A stretch of DNA of 44,964 bases from Clostridiales bacterium (GCA_012719745.1 JAAXZS010000164.1:1-44964), one strand, 5' to 3'; positions 20,701 to 29,680 are shown, counted from the stretch's first letter. A program made the numbers and translations. Notes: generated from the letters alone by a model not told the origin.

Positions 20701-23700
20701 GATAATATATATCGGAATCGCCCCATCGGCGCATCCGGCGTTGACAAAGAAGGAAATGTCAATCCGTGCCAGTTTACCAATACATATAATGGGCAGGACC
20801 ACCGAATTATAGACTTTTGCTTGTCGGAGGGCGACCGGCGGTTTACCGGCCTGTTCGGTGAGATATTGAATGCAAACCTATCCAATATCCATATGGTTTC
20901 AAACGGAGAAACCGGCTATGTAACATCCACCTACAATAAGGTGATTTACAATAAAGATGGCAGCACATATTATGAAACGCGTGCTGTCGGTGCATTGATA
21001 GGACTTATCTATGTTGACGCAAAGAACGGGGTGGCAACATGCGGTGAGGTAACAAATTGCACGGCTTCCGGATATCGCGTTGGCTATGAAGCAGAAACAG
21101 TGAATGCCTCTACGGCTGCGGGTGGCCTGGTGGGCATCAATATGGGTCGGCTGAGCGGTTGCAGCTCAGTAAATACGGTTTCACTGGATGTCACAAACCA
21201 GAGCAACCTGTCTATGTCTGTGGGCGGCATGGTGGGCAGCAATAACTGTGGCCGATTGAGCCAGTATAATGTTGTCGGCCTTTCAAATTGCTATGCCGGC
21301 GGCACACTGTCGCTCAATGTGCAAAACCTCAGAAATACGACCCGAAACAGTATCGGCGGTGTGGCCGGAGGCTATTTTGCCGTCTATACAGGTTGGGATA
21401 ATAATGGGTACTTGCCCGTGGAAAACAAGCTGGAGATACAGAATTGTTATTCATTCTGCAGCTTTAAGGCTTCCAATGCTTATACCACATATGGTGTGAG
21501 TGGAAACCGGAACGGAAGTTATTATACCCTGACCAATTGCTATTATCTAAAAGACACAGTCCAAAGTGGGGTTACAGGATGGACCGGCGCGGTAGCCAAG
21601 ACTTCTGAACAGCTTAAGACGGCTAATTTAGGAACCGCTTTTACCACCGCCGTGTATACCTATCCGACAACAGCGACACTGCAGGGGGAAGAGTATCCTT
21701 TTCCCACCTCCGTGAAAAACGATGGTCAGCCTGCGCACTTTGGTGACTGGCCTGCGGTAGTTTATCCCGGTGCATTCCTTACCTACTATGAACAATATAG
21801 TGACAATTCGGTGGGGTTCTATTTCCTCGACGGGGATAATGTGCTGCAAAACACATTGGATACTGACAATACCAAGACTATTGCGACAGCCGGCTATGGC
21901 ATTATGCAAATGACTGACGCCAAACTGGGAACCTACCGAATGCTGGATGCCGATGAAAAGGAAATAACGGCGGCAATATCAGAACAGACGGTTGGAACTG
22001 CCGATGTACAGGGGCGGACATATGCGCTGCATCCATTTACACAGACTGGCGTAGCCGCGTTGTCGGCGGGCGAAAGCAATGCCGAGAAGCAGCTGACGCT
22101 GGTGTCCGGCAAACTGAATAATCGACAGACGCTGTATGTCAACGTTTGGTACGGTGCGGCCATTACCAATGAAGAAGATGCACTGTCCACCAAGGAAGTA
22201 CCCTTCCAGCTGCGGACGATGCAGCAGCTCGTTGCCGTGAAGAACTATAAAAGCACGACAGATACTTCCGTTTATTTCCAGCAGACCCATGATATTGACG
22301 CTGCCGGATATACGCTGCCAACGGATCAAAAGGCCGTTGTTCCGCTTGTGGGAAAAACATACACCATCAGCGGCGGTGACGGCAGCTATACCATTAAAAA
22401 TCTGTCCGCGCCTCTGATTGGAGATAACTACGGAACGCTTGCGTATCTGAAATTGTCAGATTCGCAGTTTACAACAGCAGAGGCGCAGGCCGCGGCGCTG
22501 GCGGTGACAAATAGAGCAAAAGGAACCATCAGCAGCTGCACGGTGACAGGAACCAAAATTACGCTGAATGCGGCTGATACGGTCAAAACGCGGTTCGGCA
22601 CGCTCTGCGGTCAGAATGACGGCAAAATCGAAGGATGTACGGTGGAAAATGCCGTGGTAACAGATCTGACCGCTGCGGCAGGCAGCACCATTGCAGGCTT
22701 TGTCGGCCAGAACAGCGCGGGAGCTTCGGTCTCTTCCTCCGCTGTGATCGGCGGCAGCTTTGGACTCAACGATGTGACAGACGCGCAAAGACCTATTACG
22801 GACAAGCTGGGTAAATCTTCTGTTTCCGGCTTTGTGTCGGTGAACAGCGGTACCATCGGCGGTGATATGAACACGCTCTGCTATGTGTCCGCAGGTAAAT
22901 ACCAGGAATCGCTGCTGGGCAAGAGCTATGGGGATGTATTCCTTGGCGGTGACAGCGCCTACGGCTTTGTGGGGACTAATGCAAGTACCGGTATCATCAA
23001 GGGCTGCTTTACCGTGGCATCCGTAACGGGCCTGAATGAAGCGGCGGGCTTCGGCGGCAGTGTGGGCGGTCAGGTGACCTACTCCTATGCCAACTGTGCT
23101 GTCAGTGGACAGATTGCTTCCGGCTTTGCTAACAGGGTACAGGAAACAACTACAATGGATTGGTGGGGATATCCTGTTGATACACTTCAGTATTGCTATA
23201 GTATTGGTACCGTATCGGGCAGTACAGAGGGATATGGCTTTGCCAAGACCCTAACCGGTATGGTGGATAATGTCTATACCATCAGTGATCTGAGCGGGAC
23301 AACGGGAACAAAGACCGGATTTACCGACGGTGCAACGGAAAAGTATGATTATGACAATCGGACATCCAATCAAGGATACTATAACGATCAGTATTATTGG
23401 GTATCCGATGCCAACAAGACGATTAACACAGGTGTGAAGGATTCGTCCGGAGCAGGACAGTGTACCCTTTCCGGTTTGAAGTGGCAGGCCAAGAACTGGA
23501 TCCAAACCAAAACAGCCTATCCCTTCACAGAGAGTAACGGCACAAAGTATTTCGCCTCGCTGCAGGATGGGCCGGATCACTACGGTGATTGGCCGTTGGC
23601 GCAGCTCGGCAAAATCGGTATCAGCTGGAACAAATGCGAGCTTTATTGGAATGGTTATTGGTATGACTATCGTCTTACCGGCGGCGGTGCAGCCGGATAT

Positions 23701-24018
23701 GATGTGGATACGGAAGACCAGGATATGACGCCGCCCATTGTGACATGGGATCCTTCATATTCTACACGAGGAACAAGGTATTACCTTTATGTATCTGATG
23801 ACCTTTTTCCAGACTATCCGGACGGCTGGACGATCACAAGTAATAAGGGCTCCGTGGGAACGGAGGAAAATGTATCCCCAGACGGTTATCGTTATTTCCG
23901 GTTGAACGATGTCAGCAATAATGCAACATTCCAGTTTATGCTGGATGGAAAATTGAAGTTTACAATCACAATTAAAACAAACGGAAATACAGTCAGCCTT
24001 ACATATAACGAAGCATAG
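17767..24018 (+). CDS. Giant modular type IV pilin with GLUG/beta-helix repeats (putative pilus-tip adhesin)
   Basis: A 2083-residue protein beginning with a class III leader (KTKG, cut after Gly10), then FTLTE with the Glu5 needed for assembly and a pilin helix (TEVIVVTAIIAILAAVAIP). Residues to about 185 look like a small pilin head. The remaining 1900 residues are repeat-rich: GLUG-type motifs such as GGLVGQ and GGLAGRT occur around 470-640, 1020-1210 and 1520-1790. A recurring GDWP-type motif followed by SxxYYEKYSDGTVGYY marks positions near 721 and 1325, with a third GDWP near 1938, giving units of about 600 residues. It is the first gene of the pilus operon. Exported through PilD/PilB, it should sit in the pilus, most likely at the tip because of its size. 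Ordinary pilins have 120-200 residues. Confidence 0.88.
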   Translation: MSHASRKTKGFTLTEVIVVTAIIAILAAVAIPLVVKLRTNLKMSEANTIAKEIFISAQNRLSAMSASGDMVDFADELKGTDYSGRKIDPADFADSSGWGDIYYITSEDGATTQYLILDDSVISKTLKGGYIVELDPENGNIYSVFYREGTLDKLLSLYTSRDSDSVFTDRSEGNRRDSLTGYYSSADASTSAEITNFDPKVEAVNKEELYLQLTCDNMRTLRASWQYLTISVELTDEHNHTWEKEYKSTDFTGNDWEFYYDKLTARIRLDSMSAGMSFSEITKSGDTSLTAGDTITAKASLRYAKGSRTITTQKPAEATFNSLFASRAGGKVEIAYLRQLNNLRSSILGDNAANITAIVQTQPIDFKPHSWTIDAVCPSSLVPEKAGDKVVYRVVNPLDSFEPISNETLFGGTSRGSASFAGNKLLNFVINYPDTVAAGTVDSGTGLFAQANCDISSVELVDPSVIGTSYTGALVGYLTGGSIDKCGVYLSDQTTDGIWLTQEEMDASLAEHMVSSNSRWFVGGLVGQANSAVISDSFAAINVKGKSNVGGLAGRTNSTTVKNCYASGDVAADGYGGGLIGDILGSSVIKGCYTTSNVSIDGNNWGGGFTAFLGGRASVQTSSAYGLTISTIADDKTTAPFVPVDGGHAAGVLSDCVYLYQKGYNDQYRFTVDGVTSQKYTELRKEAAEKELQLSAEKTHPYNVDLFTVAFPFARTENQTDYYGNWPKEYLLETSLVYYEKYSDGTVGYYADGTSTDTETDAAERVWNLNTLKTQTELDENTLTVSEDGYAILSVYNLIKMEYRLNGNSEETISIQDQAGPDAFIRLKTEKNLTFTDSTDSKFTVDYIYIYQLPLALQETARDITASFYDTLILSCYAKGKEEPVAANYTFYYCPHFAKNAINPGIRENTASRPDDPSDIYVRSARQLNALGRFYYYWNTQNNGMGAKFNFGQEIDINFSAYTKEYCGETFDLTDTNADNIYRNRPIGASGVDKEGNVNPCQFTNTYNGQDHRIIDFCLSEGDRRFTGLFGEILNANLSNIHMVSNGETGYVTSTYNKVIYNKDGSTYYETRAVGALIGLIYVDAKNGVATCGEVTNCTASGYRVGYEAETVNASTAAGGLVGINMGRLSGCSSVNTVSLDVTNQSNLSMSVGGMVGSNNCGRLSQYNVVGLSNCYAGGTLSLNVQNLRNTTRNSIGGVAGGYFAVYTGWDNNGYLPVENKLEIQNCYSFCSFKASNAYTTYGVSGNRNGSYYTLTNCYYLKDTVQSGVTGWTGAVAKTSEQLKTANLGTAFTTAVYTYPTTATLQGEEYPFPTSVKNDGQPAHFGDWPAVVYPGAFLTYYEQYSDNSVGFYFLDGDNVLQNTLDTDNTKTIATAGYGIMQMTDAKLGTYRMLDADEKEITAAISEQTVGTADVQGRTYALHPFTQTGVAALSAGESNAEKQLTLVSGKLNNRQTLYVNVWYGAAITNEEDALSTKEVPFQLRTMQQLVAVKNYKSTTDTSVYFQQTHDIDAAGYTLPTDQKAVVPLVGKTYTISGGDGSYTIKNLSAPLIGDNYGTLAYLKLSDSQFTTAEAQAAALAVTNRAKGTISSCTVTGTKITLNAADTVKTRFGTLCGQNDGKIEGCTVENAVVTDLTAAAGSTIAGFVGQNSAGASVSSSAVIGGSFGLNDVTDAQRPITDKLGKSSVSGFVSVNSGTIGGDMNTLCYVSAGKYQESLLGKSYGDVFLGGDSAYGFVGTNASTGIIKGCFTVASVTGLNEAAGFGGSVGGQVTYSYANCAVSGQIASGFANRVQETTTMDWWGYPVDTLQYCYSIGTVSGSTEGYGFAKTLTGMVDNVYTISDLSGTTGTKTGFTDGATEKYDYDNRTSNQGYYNDQYYWVSDANKTINTGVKDSSGAGQCTLSGLKWQAKNWIQTKTAYPFTESNGTKYFASLQDGPDHYGDWPLAQLGKIGISWNKCELYWNGYWYDYRLTGGGAAGYDVDTEDQDMTPPIVTWDPSYSTRGTRYYLYVSDDLFPDYPDGWTITSNKGSVGTEENVSPDGYRYFRLNDVSNNATFQFMLDGKLKFTITIKTNGNTVSLTYNEA

Positions 24019-24045
24019 TGAATAATTGACGCAGGGAGGCGCCGC

Positions 24046-24813
24046 ATGAAGCAGATCAAGCAAAAATTGAATAGCCAGTGCGGCGCCTCTTTGATGATCA
24101 CGCTGATTTTCTTTCTGGTATGCGTGATGATCGCGTCGGTGACGCTGACGGCGGCATCGGCCAGTGTGGGACGCACCGTACAGCAACGGAAGGAACAGCA
24201 GGCTTATCTCTCCGTCAGCTCTGCGGCTCAGTTGCTGCAAAGCTCATTTCAGTCGGCCGGAATGAGCGTCACTGCCGAGCGTGTAGCATTGACGCATCAA
24301 TGCAATAGAAATCTCTCGCAACATACGGAGAAACCGGCAAGCGACTGGCAGGACACGACACAAGTAACAGAGGGTGATGATATGGCATGGCTGCGCGGGT
24401 ACCTTCGCAGTGACGCCCTGTCGCTGAGCAAAACACCGGATGCCGCAACGCCAACACATACCTTTACTATTAAGCCGGATAACGCAGACATGCTGGCCGT
24501 TCAGGTCAAAATGACGATGGAAAAGGATTATAAGCTGATTTTTGACCTGGCAGCGGTCGATCCGAACCAAGCCGGAAAGACGCTGACGGCCTATACGATG
24601 GAAGTTGCCTTTACCGGAACGGCCACAGAAGAGAGCGCGTCGGCAAACGACACAACAGCAACGTGCCAGTACATAACCACTGAAACAGTCATTGATGATA
24701 CCGGCAGCTTTACAGAGGTAGAAAAGACTGTGACCACGCCGCTTTTGCGGACCACCACAACCCGGACGATCAGCTGGCAGGCCGGTGTTATAACGAAGGG
24801 AGCAATATCGTGA
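24046..24813 (+). CDS. Minor pilin, PilX/GspK-like
   Basis: A 255-residue protein with a basic N-terminus, a possible prepilin cleavage site CG|ASLM and one hydrophobic helix (ASLMITLIFFLVCVMIASV). The fifth residue after the site is Ile, not Glu. Loss of Glu5 is the hallmark of GspK/PilX-type subunits that sit at the very tip of pseudopili. The remainder, with a helix continuing to about residue 70 and a beta-rich, Thr-rich C-terminus, has no recognisable domain. AGGGAGG precedes the ATG. The last four bases overlap the next gene. The role as tip initiator is inferred from position and the missing Glu. Confidence 0.75.
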   Translation: MKQIKQKLNSQCGASLMITLIFFLVCVMIASVTLTAASASVGRTVQQRKEQQAYLSVSSAAQLLQSSFQSAGMSVTAERVALTHQCNRNLSQHTEKPASDWQDTTQVTEGDDMAWLRGYLRSDALSLSKTPDAATPTHTFTIKPDNADMLAVQVKMTMEKDYKLIFDLAAVDPNQAGKTLTAYTMEVAFTGTATEESASANDTTATCQYITTETVIDDTGSFTEVEKTVTTPLLRTTTTRTISWQAGVITKGAIS

Positions 24814-25133
24814 AGAAGCTGCGCCAAAAATTGCATAGCAACAGCGGCGAGAGTCTGGTGGAGACGCTGGTCTCCATTGTGATCGTTGTATTTGCCTCCC
24901 TTCTGCTATTGATGTCCACCGTGACGGCCACGCGTTTTAATAAAAAAGCCCAGGAGCTGAGCACCGCCTATACAGACGAACTGGAAAAGGCGGAGTTGCA
25001 AAGCGACAGTTCGTGGTCAGGTAAAGTCACAATCAGCGGAGACGGCATTACGACACCCCCTCAAATTTCGGTCAGTTATTATGGGCAAGCGGGAAAACTC
25101 TCCTCCTACACAGTGGATGAGGCGGGTGGATGA
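24810..25133 (+). CDS. Minor pilin, PilV/GspI-like
   Basis: A 107-residue prepilin with the cleavage site NSG|ESLVE (Glu5 present) and the helix VETLVSIVIVVFASLLLLM, followed by a short head domain. It begins at GTG 24810, which shares GTGA with the stop of the preceding gene, so translation is coupled. The small size suits a PilV/GspI-class minor pilin that bridges tip and shaft. The class assignment rests on order and size rather than on a firm match. Confidence 0.75.
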   Translation: MKKLRQKLHSNSGESLVETLVSIVIVVFASLLLLMSTVTATRFNKKAQELSTAYTDELEKAELQSDSSWSGKVTISGDGITTPPQISVSYYGQAGKLSSYTVDEAGG

Positions 25134-25134
25134 T

Positions 25135-25638
25135 ATGAAAAAAAAGCTGCAAACAAAAAGCGGTATGACGCTGGTGGAGCTGTTGGTGGCCATGATGATT
25201 ATGCTGCTGGCCGGCGTGGGCATGTCCATCGGTCTAAAATCCGCCATACAGGTATATGACCGCTCTCTGTTTTCCTCTGAGTCCCTAGTGCTGCAGGATA
25301 CCATCAATACAACGTTGGGAGACTATCTGCGCTATGCCACCGAGGAGACCGTAGAGGATAAGGAACTGATCAAGATCAACGGCCGGGGCAGCGGCTGCAT
25401 TGTTTCGGGTGTTGCTTCCGCAGGCTCCTTTACAGAGGGTGACGGGTATTTGTATTTTGTTGTGGGTGACAAGAAGAACCTGATGCTGAACAGCGGCGCT
25501 TACAGTAATATGAAAGTGCAGTACACATCGTGTAATTATGAAGATGGTGTGTTTACCGTGAATTATCAGATAAAATCCGCCAACGGCAAGGGAATCAAGC
25601 TATGTACGGTTCAATTCCGATCACTTGCTGCGGCATAA
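25135..25638 (+). CDS. Minor pilin, PilW/GspJ-like
   Basis: A 167-residue prepilin. The leader ends in KSG|MTLVE, with Glu5, followed by the helix LLVAMMIMLLAGVGM and a head of about 125 residues containing two cysteines in the C-terminal third. ATG 25135 lies one base after the previous stop, with GGCGGGTGG just upstream; a reading from 25081 would overlap the preceding gene and lose the leader position. Together with the two genes before it, it forms the usual three-subunit minor-pilin set that starts assembly. Confidence 0.78.
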   Translation: MKKKLQTKSGMTLVELLVAMMIMLLAGVGMSIGLKSAIQVYDRSLFSSESLVLQDTINTTLGDYLRYATEETVEDKELIKINGRGSGCIVSGVASAGSFTEGDGYLYFVVGDKKNLMLNSGAYSNMKVQYTSCNYEDGVFTVNYQIKSANGKGIKLCTVQFRSLAAA

Positions 25639-25669
25639 ATAAAAATGTACCTATGGAAGGGGTTTGACG

Positions 25670-27358
25670 ATGGCTTATAAAAGATTGGGCGATCTGCTGG
25701 TGTCTGTGGGCCTTATTACGAACGAACAGCTGGGCGAAGCACTGAAAATCAGCAAAAATCAGGGGAAACGTCTCGGCACTGTGCTGATTGAAACAGGCGT
25801 AATCACGGAGCTCCAGTTGATCGACGTACTAAAGATCCAACTGGGTGTGGAGTTCGTGGATTTGGCCAAGATGGATATTCCACTGTCTCTGGCTAATATG
25901 GTGCCGAAGAACATCGCACGCAAGTATACGGTGGTACCGGTGCGAGCTGTTGGCGGCGAGCTGTATCTGGCCATGGTGGATCCTCTGAACTTTGTGGCCA
26001 TTGAAGAGGTCAAATCGGTCACCAAAAAACGGGTGATTCCCATGATCGCTACAGCTTCTGCGACGGAGCGCGCTATTGCTGCTCTCTACGGAGCCGAAGG
26101 TGTATCCCGCGCCATTGACGAATTACAGCGCGACTTGGTCAACGATGAAAACGCGGTGACAGAAGCTGCCACTACACCTCTTGATCTGGAGGAGGGACAG
26201 TCCGCACCCACTATTCGCCTGGTCAACTCCATTATTGAGCGAGCTGTGTCGGAAAATGCCAGTGATATTCATCTGGAACCCTGCGAGGGTGGTATGATCG
26301 TGCGTATGCGTGTGGACGGCGTGCTGCATCAGATTCTGACAATGCCGAAAAATTTACAGGCATCCATTACCTCCCGCATTAAGATCATGGGCGCCATCGA
26401 CATTGCTGAACGTCGGATTCCTCAAGACGGCCGCGCCAATGTGCGTGTGCGGCAAAAAGATGTGGATCTGCGTATTTCCACGCTACCTACCATCTACGGC
26501 GAAAAGATCGTGGTTCGGCTTTTGATGAAGTCGGAGCAGCTGCTGACCAGCGCCGGTATCGGCCTTGTGGGCGAGAATCTGGAAAAGTATCAGGATCTGA
26601 TCCGTAACAGTAACGGCGTGATTCTGATCGTTGGCCCCACCGGATCAGGTAAATCCTCCAGTATGTACACCATGATTCAGGATCTGAACCGGGATGAGGT
26701 GAACCTGGTGACGCTGGAAGACCCGGTGGAGTATAATCTGGATCGCATCAATCAGGTGCAGATCAATGAAAAGGTGGGTATGTCCTTTGCCTCCGGCCTT
26801 CGCGCCATTTTGCGGCAGGACCCCGATATTATTGCCGTGGGTGAGATCCGTGACGGTGAAACGGCGGAAATTGCCATGCGTGCCGCCATTACGGGCCACC
26901 TGGTTTTGTCCACTCTCCATACCAGCGACGCCGTGTCCACGCTGGATCGTCTGGTAGATATCGGAATTGAGCCCTATTTGATTGCCAGTGCTTTGAAGGG
27001 CATTATTTCGCAGCGTCTGGTACGAAAGATCTGTCCCCACTGCCGGGAGGCGTATAAGCCCACAGAGGATGAACTGGATCTCCTGGAGCTGCCTGCCGGC
27101 GATTATACCTTCTATCGCGGCAAAGGCTGTTCGGAATGTATGGAGACAGGCTATCGCGGGCGGACGGCTACCTTTGAGATACTGACCATGACAACAGAGA
27201 TCAAGCGCAAGTTCCGTGACCGCGTGCCGCAAAATCAGCTGATGGAGGCGGTGGAGCGCTCGGGCTTCAAGTCCATGCTTGTGGACTGCCGCAAGCTGGT
27301 GCTCGCCGGCGTGACCACCTCGGAAGAGGCCAGCCGGATCCTGCATACCACCGATTGA
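25670..27358 (+). CDS. pilB: Type IV pilus extension ATPase PilB
   Basis: Hexameric cytoplasmic ATPase (562 residues) that drives pilin extraction from the membrane and pilus growth. Residues 1-150 form the MshEN/GspE N-terminal domain (LGDLLVSVGLI and LGxxLIETGVI repeats), which in some relatives binds cyclic-di-GMP. The motor domain (about 180-560) has Walker A GPTGSGKSS near 322, the Asp box VTLEDPVEYNL near 347, Walker B DIIAVGEIRDGETAE near 386, HLVLSTLHTSD, and a zinc-binding pair CPHC and CSEC near 454 and 486. ATG 25670 is preferred over TTG 25664 because AAGGGG (25657-25662) is correctly spaced from it. Confidence 0.95.
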   Translation: MAYKRLGDLLVSVGLITNEQLGEALKISKNQGKRLGTVLIETGVITELQLIDVLKIQLGVEFVDLAKMDIPLSLANMVPKNIARKYTVVPVRAVGGELYLAMVDPLNFVAIEEVKSVTKKRVIPMIATASATERAIAALYGAEGVSRAIDELQRDLVNDENAVTEAATTPLDLEEGQSAPTIRLVNSIIERAVSENASDIHLEPCEGGMIVRMRVDGVLHQILTMPKNLQASITSRIKIMGAIDIAERRIPQDGRANVRVRQKDVDLRISTLPTIYGEKIVVRLLMKSEQLLTSAGIGLVGENLEKYQDLIRNSNGVILIVGPTGSGKSSSMYTMIQDLNRDEVNLVTLEDPVEYNLDRINQVQINEKVGMSFASGLRAILRQDPDIIAVGEIRDGETAEIAMRAAITGHLVLSTLHTSDAVSTLDRLVDIGIEPYLIASALKGIISQRLVRKICPHCREAYKPTEDELDLLELPAGDYTFYRGKGCSECMETGYRGRTATFEILTMTTEIKRKFRDRVPQNQLMEAVERSGFKSMLVDCRKLVLAGVTTSEEASRILHTTD

Positions 27359-27372
27359 GTACGGAGGGGAAA

Positions 27373-28464
27373 ATGGATCGATCAATACGGGAGATCGTTG
27401 CCGGGGCGCGGGCAAAAAATGCGTCGGATGTGCATATTGTCTGCGGCATTCCTGTTCGCTACCGGATTAACGGCAGTTTGGTGAGTCTGGATGAAGAGAT
27501 TCTCACAGAAAAGGACTGTATCCGAATTGCCAACGAGCTGACGGACGGTCAGTATGAGGAAGTGGCGGCCAAGGGCGAGATGGATTTCGCGGCCACCGTC
27601 AGCGGCGTGCGGTGCCGTCTGAATCTCTTTATGCAGCAGCGCTGCGTGTCCACGGCGGTGCGGCTTTTGCAGGACAGTATTCCGGCGGTGCGGCAGCTTT
27701 CTCTGCCCCCCATTGTGGAGACCTTTGCCGCCTTCCAGCGGGGTATCGTTATTGTCACCGGCGAGACCGGCTCGGGTAAGTCCACCACACTGGCGGCCTT
27801 ACTTGACGAGATCAATCATACACGGGCGGAGCATATTATCACACTGGAAGATCCCATTGAATATGTGTACAAGCCCGATAAATGCACCATTAACCAACGG
27901 GAGATCGGCATTGATACCGAGAGCTATTCTTCCGGCTTGAAGGCCATTTTGCGGGAAGACCCGGATATTATCCTCATCGGCGAAATGCGGACGCTGGATA
28001 CCATTGAGACGGCGCTGGTGGCGGCGGAAACCGGCCATCTGGTGTTTGCCACGCTGCACACCAACTCGGCGCCCAATACCATCGACCGTATTGTGGACGT
28101 TTTCCCGGCGGAGAAGCAGCAGCAGATCCGTTTGCAGCTGTCCATGACACTGCGGGCGGTGCTGGCCCAGCAGCTGCTGGTGAAAAAGGACGGCAGCGGT
28201 CGCATTGCGGCCTGCGAGGTCATGATCCCCACTGACGCCATCCGCAGCCTGATCCGGGAGGCGAAAACGCCCCAGATCGTCAATGCGCTGGCAACGTCGG
28301 CGGCGGAGGGCAATATAACCATGGATAACTATTTGATTAAAATGGTACGCGACGGTATCATTTCCAAAGAAGCGGCGGTTTCTGCCGCTGTAGACGCGGC
28401 CTTTGTAAAGCGGGCGGTGGGCGCGTCGGGTATGACACAAGGCAAGGCGGTGATGATGCGATGA
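27373..28464 (+). CDS. pilT: Type IV pilus retraction ATPase PilT
   Basis: A 363-residue hexameric ATPase that depolymerises pili and powers twitching. It shows SDVHIVCGIPVRYRINGSL near 18, Walker A GETGSGKST at 130-138, the Asp box ITLEDPIEYVY, Walker B DIILIGEMRTLDT, HLVFATLHTNSAP and the PilT-specific AIRSLIRE (the family norm is AIRNLIRE) near the C-terminus. No zinc cysteines are present, as expected. GGAGG (27363-27367) sits five bases before ATG 27373. Its presence implies that the pilus, including the giant subunit, is retractable. It overlaps pilC as ATGA. Confidence 0.95.
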   Translation: MDRSIREIVAGARAKNASDVHIVCGIPVRYRINGSLVSLDEEILTEKDCIRIANELTDGQYEEVAAKGEMDFAATVSGVRCRLNLFMQQRCVSTAVRLLQDSIPAVRQLSLPPIVETFAAFQRGIVIVTGETGSGKSTTLAALLDEINHTRAEHIITLEDPIEYVYKPDKCTINQREIGIDTESYSSGLKAILREDPDIILIGEMRTLDTIETALVAAETGHLVFATLHTNSAPNTIDRIVDVFPAEKQQQIRLQLSMTLRAVLAQQLLVKKDGSGRIAACEVMIPTDAIRSLIREAKTPQIVNALATSAAEGNITMDNYLIKMVRDGIISKEAAVSAAVDAAFVKRAVGASGMTQGKAVMMR

Positions 28465-29666
28465 CAACTTATAAATACGAGGCTATTTCCTTTAGCGGCG
28501 CCGCCGTAAACGGTGTGATCGAGGCCCATGATGAAAATGACGCCATCATGCGGATCAAGGAAAACTGTTCCGTCATCAACAAGCTGACGGAGGTAAAAGC
28601 CAATCCGCTGGAAGGACGATTCAAGTCCCAAAAGATCAATGAAAAGAATTTGGCGCTGGTGTGCCGTCAGTTTTCTATTATCCTGACGGCGGGCCTGCCC
28701 ATCGTTAAGTCGGTGGAACTGGTGGCGCATCAGGCGGAGGACAAGGTACTCCGTGAGATGCTGACCCAGGTGGCGGGGGATGTGGCCGCGGGTTACCGCT
28801 TGGCCGACAGCTTTGAGCTGCGGGGGCCGGGTCTGCCCACCACGTTTATTGAGACGGTTCGTGCCGGCGAGGAATCCGGCGCACTGGAGGAATCATTTGG
28901 CAAACTGGCAACCTATTTTACCAAGAAAGCCAAGCTGCGGGGCAAGGTGGTCACGGCACTGACCTATCCCGCTTTTGTACTGGCGGTGGCGGTGGTGGTC
29001 ATTATCATTATCATGACGGTGGCTGTGCCCTCCTTTACCAAGGCTTTTGGCGGCATGGGCACACAGATGCCCGGCGTGACGCTGGCGCTGATTGCCATGT
29101 CCGAGTTCTTTAAAAAGTACCTCCTTTTGATGGTGGCGGTGATTGTGGGACTGGTCCTCCTCTGGAAGGTCTATACCTCCACGGAAAAGGGCCGCCTGAC
29201 CAAAGGCCGCGTCCAGCTGAATATGCCGGTGCTGGGGAAGGTCAACCGTATGAACTCGGCCAGCCAGCTGGCCAATACACTCTCCACCATGCTCTCCTCC
29301 GGCCTTCCCGTGATGAAGGCACTGACCATCACCGGAAAGGCCATGACCAACTATTTGGTGGGCACCGCTGTTACGGATATTGTGGCGGGGGTGGAATCCG
29401 GCGGTACCATCGGCGACGGCTTGCGGAACACGAATCTGCTGCCGGAGCTGCTGTGCGAAATGGCGGCCGTGGGCGAACAGACCGGTTCTATGGAGGATAC
29501 CCTCAACGTCATCGGCGTTTACTACGACAACGAGGTAGAACAGGCCACCAACAGAGCGGTTTCGCTGCTGGAGCCTATTATCATCTGCGTTTTAGCTGTG
29601 TTTGTGGTGTTTGTGCTGCTGGCGGTGTATCTGCCCATGTTCTCCCTGTACAATACCATCGGCTAA
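28461..29666 (+). CDS. pilC: Type IV pilus inner-membrane platform protein PilC
   Basis: The 401-residue membrane platform (GspF/PilC family) on which PilB and PilT act. It has the expected two tandem T2SSF domains, each with CRQFSIILTAGLP- or SQLANTLSTMLSSGLP-type starts near residues 70 and 270. Three membrane segments lie near 165-195, 220-240 and 375-398, and the end LAVYLPMFSLYNTIG is typical. It is translationally coupled to pilT. It is normal in length with no sign of damage. Confidence 0.95.
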   Translation: MTTYKYEAISFSGAAVNGVIEAHDENDAIMRIKENCSVINKLTEVKANPLEGRFKSQKINEKNLALVCRQFSIILTAGLPIVKSVELVAHQAEDKVLREMLTQVAGDVAAGYRLADSFELRGPGLPTTFIETVRAGEESGALEESFGKLATYFTKKAKLRGKVVTALTYPAFVLAVAVVVIIIIMTVAVPSFTKAFGGMGTQMPGVTLALIAMSEFFKKYLLLMVAVIVGLVLLWKVYTSTEKGRLTKGRVQLNMPVLGKVNRMNSASQLANTLSTMLSSGLPVMKALTITGKAMTNYLVGTAVTDIVAGVESGGTIGDGLRNTNLLPELLCEMAAVGEQTGSMEDTLNVIGVYYDNEVEQATNRAVSLLEPIIICVLAVFVVFVLLAVYLPMFSLYNTIG

Positions 29667-29680
29667 TGCAATTCCCGAAA

